From positions 1 through 27,982 of IMG/VR virus record IMGVR_UViG_3300049783_001444: a stretch of DNA of 27,982 nt. The stretch is one strand, 5' to 3'. The position numbers were made by a program, and so were the translations under genes. The DNA comes from a virus. The notes below the pieces were generated by a model that was not told the origin of the DNA, made no database searches, and saw only the letters and a list, made by a program, of their open reading frames with translations. Below, in pieces: positions 22,115 through 27,982 of the stretch (position 1 is the first letter of the stretch; every line of letters begins with the position of its first letter).

Positions 22115-22117
22115 GTT

Positions 22118-22357
22118 ATGGAAAAAATTAAAAATATTAAAAACGGACAATTACACAGGCACTATGATAAGATTAAAAATTACCTAGCAGAAAAAGAAGG
22201 AGATAAAGCCAGAGATTATTGTGATATGGGAATAGCTCATTTAGCATTCTTGAAAGAAGATGGAGCTAGTGGTACAGATGTAATTGAGGGTACTACAATT
22301 AATTTATGGTTAGAAAGATTTTGGCAGCAATTAGAAAACAATGGTTTAATGTTATAA
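22118..22357 (+). CDS. Unknown 79-aa protein
   Basis: Led by ATAGGTT before the ATG, a weaker form of the conserved leader. Mostly helical and charged (MEKIKNIKNGQLHRHYDKIKN, then AHLAFLKEDGAS and INLWLERFWQQLENNG). No motif recognised. Unlike its neighbours it is soluble-looking. Confidence 0.68.
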   Translation: MEKIKNIKNGQLHRHYDKIKNYLAEKEGDKARDYCDMGIAHLAFLKEDGASGTDVIEGTTINLWLERFWQQLENNGLML

Positions 22358-22368
22358 TAAATAAAGAT

Positions 22369-22563
22369 ATGAATAAGTGGTTTGGATTAAGAATTAATTT
22401 TAAATGGCCTCATGAAGGTATTTGTTTAGGATTAGCAATAGATTTTTTTGATGAAGAAGAAGACACACCTTGGTGTAGTATATTAGTTAGGTTTTTATTT
22501 CTAACAGTAGTTTATGATTTTGGATTTGGAGATGATAATAAAGAAATTTATAACAATCAATGA
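22369..22563 (+). CDS. Small hydrophobic protein (64 aa)
   Basis: ATG 22369 is preferred; a GTG/ATG further upstream would overlap the previous gene. The sequence alternates hydrophobic segments (FGLRINFKWPHEGICLGLAIDFF; SILVRFLFLTVVYDFGFG) with an acidic DEEEDTP loop. It may be membrane-associated. The stop overlaps the next start (ATGA). Confidence 0.6.
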   Translation: MNKWFGLRINFKWPHEGICLGLAIDFFDEEEDTPWCSILVRFLFLTVVYDFGFGDDNKEIYNNQ

Positions 22564-22922
22564 TAATAATTAAAGATTTATTTATAGGCATGGGTATGTT
22601 TTTTGTAGCCCACGTGCTTACATTCTACCAACTAAATGGTCAGTTTTTAAAATCAACAGATTGGTTTAAAAATAATGTTGTTATAGTAGCGGCTTGTGGG
22701 ATGGTATTATCATTTTTTTACATTTGGGGTACTAAATATGCTGTAAGTGGAATGGGGGGTTTGTTATGGCCCGCTCGTTTTATTGGATTTGGGGTTGGAA
22801 TGATAATTTATGCCATAATGGTTAATTACCATTTTAGTGAAGGCATTAATAATAAAACATGGGTTAGTTTAGCATTAGCCTTCTTATTAATTTGTATACA
22901 AGTATTATGGAAAACGAAATAG
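22560..22922 (+). CDS. Multi-pass membrane protein (120 aa)
   Basis: About four hydrophobic segments (near 1-22, 39-57, 68-88 and 101-117) alternate with short polar loops. No catalytic or transport signature is seen. It overlaps its neighbours by 4 and 16 nt, so it is co-expressed with the Smr-like protein. A holin-like or host-membrane-modifying role is possible but unsupported. Confidence 0.72.
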   Translation: MIIIKDLFIGMGMFFVAHVLTFYQLNGQFLKSTDWFKNNVVIVAACGMVLSFFYIWGTKYAVSGMGGLLWPARFIGFGVGMIIYAIMVNYHFSEGINNKTWVSLALAFLLICIQVLWKTK

Positions 22923-23146
22923 ATTTACATGGGTTTAATCATGATGACGCAGTAATTGCTACTGAGGAATTTATATTAAAATATTCAACAACAACTAATT
23001 ACTCAACTTGTAGAATAATAACCGGTCAATCTCTTAAATTACAAGATAAAATTATTAGTGAAGTACTAACTAAGCATGGGTTTAAATATTTTATCCCATC
23101 TTGGAACACAGGGTGTATTGTAACCTCAGTAACAGAATCAAAATAA
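22907..23146 (+). CDS. Smr-domain-like protein
   Basis: 79 aa. DLHGFNHDDAV (6-16), then CRIITGQS (about 40-47) and the C-terminal GCIVTSV correspond to the DLHG, the ITGxG and the closing strand of the Smr (MutS2 C-terminal) domain. The domain is a nicking/DNA-binding fold, sometimes an RNase. The usual ITGKG glycine is GQS here. ATG 22907 overlaps the previous gene by 16 nt. It is a stand-alone single domain. Confidence 0.7.
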   Translation: MENEIDLHGFNHDDAVIATEEFILKYSTTTNYSTCRIITGQSLKLQDKIISEVLTKHGFKYFIPSWNTGCIVTSVTESK

Positions 23147-23148
23147 AC

Positions 23149-23430
23149 ATGGGTAAGAAAAAAATAGTCAAAACATTAAGGTATAAAATACTCAAGGCGT
23201 TAGCATATACTAATAAACTAACATCATACCAGAAATTTGCTTCACGTATAGGTTATATGGGGGCAGGTTTTTTAATAGCAGCACAGTGGACATTGGATCC
23301 AAGATTGTATGTAATAGGATTTATGTGTGTTATAGTACAAACGTCATCACGTAAACAATGGAATTTAGTAGCTTTAAATCTAAATGGATTAATAGCTTGG
23401 TTTACACATTTATTTACAAAACTATGGTAA
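23149..23430 (+). CDS. Small membrane protein (93 aa)
   Basis: A basic N-terminus (GKKKIVKTLRYKILK) is followed by two hydrophobic segments (GYMGAGFLIAAQWTL and YVIGFMCVIVQT). The end is also hydrophobic (LNGLIAWFTHLFTKLW). This is a two- or three-pass inner-membrane protein by the positive-inside rule. It overlaps the next gene by 7 nt. No family recognised. Confidence 0.65.
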   Translation: MGKKKIVKTLRYKILKALAYTNKLTSYQKFASRIGYMGAGFLIAAQWTLDPRLYVIGFMCVIVQTSSRKQWNLVALNLNGLIAWFTHLFTKLW

Positions 23431-23822
23431 AAGGGGTTATAGCAGGCAATTTTGATGTAATTCATCCAGGGTATATTGAAATGTTTAAAGAGGCAGCAGC
23501 TAATTGTGATTGCTTAGTAGTTTTATTACATACTGATCCTTCTATAGAACGTCCTGAAAAGCTTAAACCTATATTAAGTGTAGAGGAGCGTAAAGCAATG
23601 TTACTCTCTCTTATTTATGTTGAGGATGTAGTAAGGTATACGTATGAAGAGCAACTATTATATTTATTAAAATACGGTGAATTTAACATTAGATTTTTAG
23701 GCGACGACTATATTGGAAAACCGTTTACTGGTGATAATCTACCAATAAAGATACATTATCTTAATAGAGACCATGGTTGGTCAACAACTAAATATAAACA
23801 ATTAATATCTCAATCCATATGA
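23424..23822 (+). CDS. Cytidylyltransferase-like nucleotidyltransferase
   Basis: 132 aa. VIAGNFDVIHPGYIEMF is the start of the TagD/RfaE cytidylyltransferase fold, with HPGY (14-17) where HxGH is expected. LLHTDPSIERPEKLKPILSVEERKAMLLSL and the late WSTTKYKQLI complete the pattern. Members join CTP to glycerol-3-phosphate or a sugar phosphate. That would make activated precursors for the phage's glycosyltransferases, fitting the two glycan loci. The final histidine of the catalytic HxGH is replaced by Tyr, so activity is uncertain. ATG 23424 overlaps the previous gene by 7 nt. Confidence 0.78.
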   Translation: MVKGVIAGNFDVIHPGYIEMFKEAAANCDCLVVLLHTDPSIERPEKLKPILSVEERKAMLLSLIYVEDVVRYTYEEQLLYLLKYGEFNIRFLGDDYIGKPFTGDNLPIKIHYLNRDHGWSTTKYKQLISQSI

Positions 23823-23965
23823 CTACAAAAGAACAAATTCAATCCCTGAGAGAGCAAATACTTGTTTTAAAAGTACAATCTCAAAAAACAAATACTAAAA
23901 AAACAATTCAGAAACTCCAACAGGAATTAGATGGTTTGATACAACGTAAAACAAATGGAGTATAA
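23819..23965 (+). CDS. Small coiled-coil protein (48 aa)
   Basis: ATGA overlaps the previous stop and the end overlaps the next gene by 11 nt. The product (MTTKEQIQSLREQILVLKVQ...) has leucine-type heptads across most of its length, so a coiled coil that would dimerise. No motif beyond this is seen. Confidence 0.62.
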   Translation: MTTKEQIQSLREQILVLKVQSQKTNTKKTIQKLQQELDGLIQRKTNGV

Positions 23966-24164
23966 TCTTGTAAGACACGGGAATCAATTATTAGAGATTA
24001 TTAGGGATTTTAACCCAAGCAATTTTATTACTGATTCTAAAGGTAGGCAAATGAACAAAGAATTACTTGGAATGTGGGTTAACCACTTAGAGGGTGATAG
24101 TGTTGTTCAAAAAAATGGTAAAATATTAATATGTCGTCAAGTTGAGGACGCAATAATAGAATAG
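23955..24164 (+). CDS. Unknown 69-aa protein
   Basis: Starts MEYNLVRHGNQLLEIIRDFN and continues with a positively charged middle (TDSKGRQMNKELLGMWVNHL) and an amphipathic end. No domain recognised. It follows the coiled-coil gene with an 11-nt overlap and precedes a small membrane gene led by AATAGTT. Confidence 0.65.
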   Translation: MEYNLVRHGNQLLEIIRDFNPSNFITDSKGRQMNKELLGMWVNHLEGDSVVQKNGKILICRQVEDAIIE

Positions 24165-24166
24165 TT

Positions 24167-24340
24167 ATGAGCGAAGAATCAAAAAGAGAACGTGCTATGG
24201 AACAATACCGTCAGTACAGATCAAATCAGGGTAGAAGTGATAGAAAACAACGAAACGCTACAATAGTAGCTTTTGCCTCTATCATTGGAATAATTATAAT
24301 GCTTAGTATACAATTGATCTATCAAACGTATTTTAAATGA
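24167..24340 (+). CDS. Small single-span membrane protein (57 aa)
   Basis: A charged, basic N-terminal half (MSEESKRERAMEQYRQYRS, DRKQRNAT) is followed by one transmembrane segment (IVAFASIIGIIIMLSIQLIY). Orientation by charge is N-in. The stop overlaps the next ATG (ATGA). It could be a lysis, exclusion or assembly factor; nothing decides. Confidence 0.62.
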   Translation: MSEESKRERAMEQYRQYRSNQGRSDRKQRNATIVAFASIIGIIIMLSIQLIYQTYFK

Positions 24341-25098
24341 TAAGCTACATCATACCTACGTTATGGAAATCTCCTAATATTTTTAAACTAATAAAGGGGT
24401 TTGAATCAATAGATGATCCAAATGCTGAATTAATTATTATTAATAATGATATTAAGACAGTTAATTATAAACCTACAGACGGCAGAATCAGAGTTTTTAA
24501 TATGTCTGAAAACCAGTTTGTAAACCCCTCATGGCAATTAGGAACTCATTATACCACTCAAGAACGAGTATGTATAGTAAATGATGACATAATATTTAAT
24601 ATTAAACGTTTCCATGAATTTGTATTGGCCTCAAATGCTAAAGCAATTTGTATGACTAATTGGAATCGAATAGATAAAGACCAACCCGAATGGGAATTGG
24701 TAAGTAACAATTCACCAAATGCTCGACCTGCTGGAGGTGGTCAATTAATGTTAGTTATGAGACACAATTGGCCTGAATTACCTTACAATATGAAATTATG
24801 GCATGGTGATGATATCATCTATTATTACAATACACTAATTAAAGAAATTGACTTTTGTTTTATTAGAGGCATGTCAGTAACAGGTGACCAAAGTGTAAGC
24901 GTTAACAGCAATATTATACCAAAAAAAATGGGTGAAACATTTACTCAAGATACCTTGGAGTATTATAAGAAGATGCATATATTGGGTCTATCATGTAGTA
25001 CAATATTCCCTATGGAATTAAAAATGGCCTGGAAATATGATGATATAGATACAAAACTTAAATACGAACAAAAATTAAATAGAATAATCAATGGCTAA
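24337..25098 (+). CDS. GT-A-like glycosyltransferase
   Basis: 253 aa. Starts MISYIIPTLWKSPNIFKLI, then AELIIINNDI and, at the metal-site position, VCIVNDDIIF (about 82-91, two Asp). ARPAGGGQLMLVMRHNWPELP (about 128-148) and WHGDDIIYYYN resemble the acceptor-side/catalytic region of GT2-like proteins. It is the first gene of the second glycan/hydroxylation locus and overlaps the small membrane gene by 4 nt. Sugar unknown. Confidence 0.75.
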   Translation: MISYIIPTLWKSPNIFKLIKGFESIDDPNAELIIINNDIKTVNYKPTDGRIRVFNMSENQFVNPSWQLGTHYTTQERVCIVNDDIIFNIKRFHEFVLASNAKAICMTNWNRIDKDQPEWELVSNNSPNARPAGGGQLMLVMRHNWPELPYNMKLWHGDDIIYYYNTLIKEIDFCFIRGMSVTGDQSVSVNSNIIPKKMGETFTQDTLEYYKKMHILGLSCSTIFPMELKMAWKYDDIDTKLKYEQKLNRIING

Positions 25099-25432
25099 AA
25101 CGTGTGCTTGGTGCTTTAAAAAGACGAACTTACCAGATGTATTTGCTGCGGAAGCTCCATTAATGATATTTATGGAGGAACGTATTGATGAATGGTGTGA
25201 AAAGAATGATGTTACAAGAGATGAGTTATGGGGTGCTAATGGTGATTGGACACAACTTGAACTTGACCCTACAATGGAGGCTGAATTATTAGCATATGAT
25301 GAGTTAGTAGCAGGTGTATCTAAAAAAACCATATGTAAGGAATGTTTAATTGAAGATGATAAAATTTATAAAAAGTTTTATTTAGAATATAATGATGATA
25401 CTGAATTTACAATAGAATTTAAACCAGAATAA
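25091..25432 (+). CDS. Acidic zinc-binding protein (113 aa)
   Basis: C5-A-W-C8 near the start and C82-K-E-C85 near the end could bind one zinc ion. Between them lies an acidic helical domain (EERIDEWCEKNDVTRDELWG). Overlaps the preceding gene by 8 nt. No family recognised; DNA or protein binding is possible. Confidence 0.68.
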   Translation: MAKTCAWCFKKTNLPDVFAAEAPLMIFMEERIDEWCEKNDVTRDELWGANGDWTQLELDPTMEAELLAYDELVAGVSKKTICKECLIEDDKIYKKFYLEYNDDTEFTIEFKPE

Positions 25433-25441
25433 TAATTTGAT

Positions 25442-26812
25442 ATGAAGATAGACCACGTTTTTATAATTAATTTAAACACACCAAATAGGGATATTGAGAA
25501 ACGTTTACAGTCAATAAAATGGCCGTATGAAATACCGTTTTATATATTACCAGCTACTAATGGTTGGGAGGCAGTTAATGATAAATCTAAAGCACACCAT
25601 AATTTTAAACTAGCAGATTGGTGGAAGATAGATATTCAAACATCAGCTAAACATGCCCGCTTTTATACTAGAGAAGTTACACCTGGTGAGGCCGGTTGTA
25701 TGTTATCTCATTATCAATGTATTTACAACGCCTATCATGATGGGTTAGACAACATATTAATATTTGAGGAAGATTTTTACTCACTTGGTAAATTCCCAAC
25801 ACAAACAGAACTAGATGCAGTACCAGATGACGCTAGTATATTATATTTAGATAGGAGCCAACAATGTGTTGATTGGGACGAAATTAGAGTTAATGATTAC
25901 GTTACTAATATTGGATATAGTTACAATAACCATGCTTATATTATGACTAGAAAGGGTATGAAGGAAGTACTCGATTCACCTATATTAGATAATATCATTG
26001 TTAGTGATGAGTTTTTCCCTGCTATAAATGGTACTAGTGATAGAAAAGATGCTATTAGTGTATTCCACAACCCAGAATTTCAAGCGTACGCATTGAATGG
26101 AGGTTATTTTGGACAAACATCTAACCCCGATGTAAATGCACTGACAGAATTTCCACCTGAATACGTTAATTCTTTAAAAACAGAAACTGTAAAAAAGGTA
26201 GCTGAAATATTAGATGATAGTGATTGGGAGGCATGGTGTAAAAAATATATTAGCCCACAAATTCTAAATAAAGAATATGATTTAATTATAGACGAACCAG
26301 CACCTCATGTTTATGTATTTCCATTTTTTACTAAACGTTTTTGTAAACAATTAATTCAATTAGGCGAACAATTTGATTGGACAACTGATAGACACAAGTT
26401 TTATCCTACAACAGATAATTTACTTGAGAAATTAGGTATGGATAAGATTTACAATAAATTAATCAATGAGTTTGTTAGACCATTAGCCATAAATAGATAT
26501 TGGCTTGAAGGTAAAACATGGGATTATTTAACAGACGAATCATTTATAATCAAATACCCTCATGACCAACAAGCACATCTAAGCTTACACCACGATGCTA
26601 GTAGTATAACAACATTAGTAAATTTAAATCCAGGTGATTTTGAAGGTGGTGGAACATATTTTCCCAAATACAAATGTAATGTTAATCCAAAAGATATAGG
26701 TGTAATGACATTACATCCAGGTAATATAACTCATAAACATGGTGCTAGACCAGTAACTAAAGGTACAAGATACGTTGTAGTATCATTTATCAAAAATACA
26801 GACTTACAATAA
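25442..26812 (+). CDS. Fusion of a GT25 glycosyltransferase and a PLOD-like lysyl hydroxylase
   Basis: 456 aa in two domains. Residues 1-240 are GT25-like: VFIINLNTPNRDIEKRL at the start, TPGEAGCMLSHYQCIYNAY (about 80-98), and ILIFEEDF (about 105-112) with the metal-site acidic pair. Residues 285-456 resemble the catalytic domain of procollagen-lysine 5-hydroxylases: VYVFPFFTKRFC, LSLHHDASSIT with iron ligands H383-x-D385, DFEGGGTYFPKY, and HPGNITHKHGA...GTRYVVVSF with H433 and R443. The same His-Asp-His-Arg spacing occurs in human LH3 (PLOD3). If active, it would hydroxylate lysines and then glycosylate them, using 2-oxoglutarate, Fe(II) and a UDP-sugar. Target protein unknown; collagen-like phage proteins would be candidates. 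Confidence 0.85.
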   Translation: MKIDHVFIINLNTPNRDIEKRLQSIKWPYEIPFYILPATNGWEAVNDKSKAHHNFKLADWWKIDIQTSAKHARFYTREVTPGEAGCMLSHYQCIYNAYHDGLDNILIFEEDFYSLGKFPTQTELDAVPDDASILYLDRSQQCVDWDEIRVNDYVTNIGYSYNNHAYIMTRKGMKEVLDSPILDNIIVSDEFFPAINGTSDRKDAISVFHNPEFQAYALNGGYFGQTSNPDVNALTEFPPEYVNSLKTETVKKVAEILDDSDWEAWCKKYISPQILNKEYDLIIDEPAPHVYVFPFFTKRFCKQLIQLGEQFDWTTDRHKFYPTTDNLLEKLGMDKIYNKLINEFVRPLAINRYWLEGKTWDYLTDESFIIKYPHDQQAHLSLHHDASSITTLVNLNPGDFEGGGTYFPKYKCNVNPKDIGVMTLHPGNITHKHGARPVTKGTRYVVVSFIKNTDLQ

Positions 26813-26826
26813 TAAATAAATAAAAA

Positions 26827-27396
26827 ATGATAATAATAGACAATTTTATTCAGGATCAAGTATTAATAGATGATATTATACATGATAAAAATTTCTTTGG
26901 CCCCAATGGAGATTTTATGTGGTGGGATGGTTGGTGGAATAGTTCTGCTAACACTAACAAAAAACGATTAATAGAATATCTATGGAGATACCACTCACCA
27001 GATTCATCATATGATATAAGTGGGTTTGAATATTGGACAGGTGTTTACGGTGAAGGTCATCCAAACCAATCACTTGGTAGACATAAAGATAAAGATGAAT
27101 TACATTGGAAACGAACAGGCGGAGTAGAAGGTGGTGAAATTATAAGACCGGAAATTGGAACAGTATATTACCCAATGTCAACAGAGCATGATGGTGGTTA
27201 TTTGGAAATTGAAAGGTCAAATGGTGAGGTAGAACGTATTGAACCTAAATTTAACCGTCTAGTTATATTTGATGCGGGTAATGATGCTCATAGTGTTACT
27301 AAGGTAACTAATGGAGTGAGATATGCTATAGCAATTAACTTATGGAGGGTAGTACCTGTAGCAGTTCAAGAAGGTTTAATGACAATAGAAAAATAA
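26827..27396 (+). CDS. 2OG/Fe(II)-dependent oxygenase
   Basis: 189 aa. It begins IIIDNFIQDQVLIDDIIHDK, a common opening of this fold. The iron site is H86-x-D88 (GRHKDKDE) with H155 (AHSVTKVTNG) and R165 (VRYAIAINLW). The sheet residues TVYYPMSTEHDGGYLEI are also typical. It follows the GT25-hydroxylase fusion and precedes another glycosyltransferase, so it may hydroxylate the same substrate (inference). The upstream leader is AT-rich (AATAAATAAATAAA) with no Shine-Dalgarno sequence. Confidence 0.82.
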   Translation: MIIIDNFIQDQVLIDDIIHDKNFFGPNGDFMWWDGWWNSSANTNKKRLIEYLWRYHSPDSSYDISGFEYWTGVYGEGHPNQSLGRHKDKDELHWKRTGGVEGGEIIRPEIGTVYYPMSTEHDGGYLEIERSNGEVERIEPKFNRLVIFDAGNDAHSVTKVTNGVRYAIAINLWRVVPVAVQEGLMTIEK

Positions 27397-27400
27397 TATT

Positions 27401-27982
27401 ATGAAAATACTGTTTTGGGTTGGGTATGCTAACCCACGTTGGGATAAAGGAGATTGGATAGATAATGGAATGGGTGGTAGCGAATATTGTGTTATCAAAC
27501 TAGCCGATTATTTAGATGTATATGGAAACGATGTTACTATAACAGGTGATGTTAAGACAGGCAATTGGCATGGTGTAAAATATGTTCACCATAGCGAATT
27601 AATTGAACATAGAGGACCGATTTCACCCAATGGTAAACCGAACCCAACAGCGGTGTATGAACACTATGATGTCGTTATAGCAATTAATTATTTAAACGTA
27701 TTTAAACATTTAGATGACGCATTAATCGATTATGATAAGGCATACTTTTGGATGCATAACGAGGATTTCTATACATGGTATAAAGGAAATAAGTTACACA
27801 ATTGGGAACAATACTTGACACATCCTAAATTGGAGAAAATAGTTGGTGTATCTAAATATCACGTAGATGAAATATTAAAACCGAGATTCAAAGCTCTTGG
27901 CTACACACCATCACAACTTACTACGTATATACATTCGATAGATAATGCTATTGATTTAAATGATTATAAGAATCGATCGTAT
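27401..27982 (+). CDS. GT-B glycosyltransferase (GT4-like), partial
   Basis: The frame is open from ATG 27401 to the window end (194 codons). It starts KILFWVGYANPRWDKGDWID with GGSE (25-28), the acceptor-domain loop of GT4 proteins, and continues with VVIAINYLNVFKHLD and the later IVGVSKYHVDEILKPRF. Only the N-terminal domain is present, so the donor-site motif lies outside the window. It extends the second glycan locus. Confidence 0.8.
   Translation, partial: MKILFWVGYANPRWDKGDWIDNGMGGSEYCVIKLADYLDVYGNDVTITGDVKTGNWHGVKYVHHSELIEHRGPISPNGKPNPTAVYEHYDVVIAINYLNVFKHLDDALIDYDKAYFWMHNEDFYTWYKGNKLHNWEQYLTHPKLEKIVGVSKYHVDEILKPRFKALGYTPSQLTTYIHSIDNAIDLNDYKNRSY

Noticed and set aside
26811-26826. AATAAATA repeats before the gene at 26827, and similar ones at 22106 and 22356, as T4-type late promoters
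   Set aside because: They fit a loose NATAAATA pattern but are expected often in DNA this AT-rich; no extra evidence supports them.

Overview
The window reads as 28 kb of a lytic, T4-like (tailed, myovirus-type) phage genome. Every supported gene lies on the + strand. Genes are packed with 1-20 nt overlaps, the DNA is strongly AT-rich, and the only housekeeping genes are phage replication genes: clamp-loader subunits like T4 gp44 and gp62, a RecB/Cas4-type nuclease and an ATP-dependent DNA ligase. No tRNA, rRNA, CRISPR array, transposase or integrase was seen. No gene-free stretch exceeds about 130 nt. The host is probably a member of the Bacteroidota. The evidence is a set of eight promoter-like elements with a TTTG/TTAG-type box, exactly 20 nt of spacer and a TATATTnA box, which fits the Bacteroidota -33/-7 promoter (TTTG, 19-21 nt, TAnnTTTG). 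Shine-Dalgarno sequences are also almost absent. The gene content (many 2-oxoglutarate/Fe(II) oxygenases, glycosyltransferases, marine-phage-type small proteins) suggests an aquatic setting. Host and habitat are inferences.

Layout. (1) 1-3.6 kb, replication block: the end of an unassigned gene, a combined terminator/promoter, a small ORF, clamp loader large subunit, an 80-aa ORF, clamp loader small subunit (with a promoter inside its coding sequence), a 74-aa ORF, a DUF1599/MazG-like protein and a PD-(D/E)XK nuclease. (2) 3.7-13.2 kb, a small ribbon-helix-helix-like protein and then a tightly overlapping glycan operon: two GT-B glycosyltransferases, four GT-A-type transferases, a SAM methyltransferase, a sugar-nucleotide epimerase, a shortened UDP-sugar dehydrogenase and two 2OG/Fe(II) oxygenases. 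(3) 13.2-22.1 kb, accessory region: small, mostly unknown genes led by near-identical promoter and leader cassettes. It also holds an exported lysozyme-like protein, a PhyH-type oxygenase, an acidic 369-aa protein, a SWIM zinc-finger protein and DNA ligase. (4) 22.1-24.3 kb, tiny genes including several membrane proteins, an Smr-like protein and a cytidylyltransferase-like protein. (5) 24.3 kb to the end, a second glycan/hydroxylation locus: a GT-A-like protein, a zinc-binding protein, a striking GT25 plus procollagen-lysyl-hydroxylase-like fusion, another 2OG oxygenase and the start of a GT-B glycosyltransferase.

How it fits together. The replication genes are probably expressed early or in the middle of infection from the 20-nt-spacer promoters, which also drive the accessory genes and ligase. 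The two glycan loci together supply activated-sugar processing, sugar transfer, methylation and hydroxylation. Their target (virion protein, modified base or host surface) cannot be read from the DNA. The most notable points are the hydroxylase/glycosyltransferase fusion resembling animal PLOD enzymes, and two sites where an intrinsic terminator carries the upstream box of the next promoter in its own hairpin.
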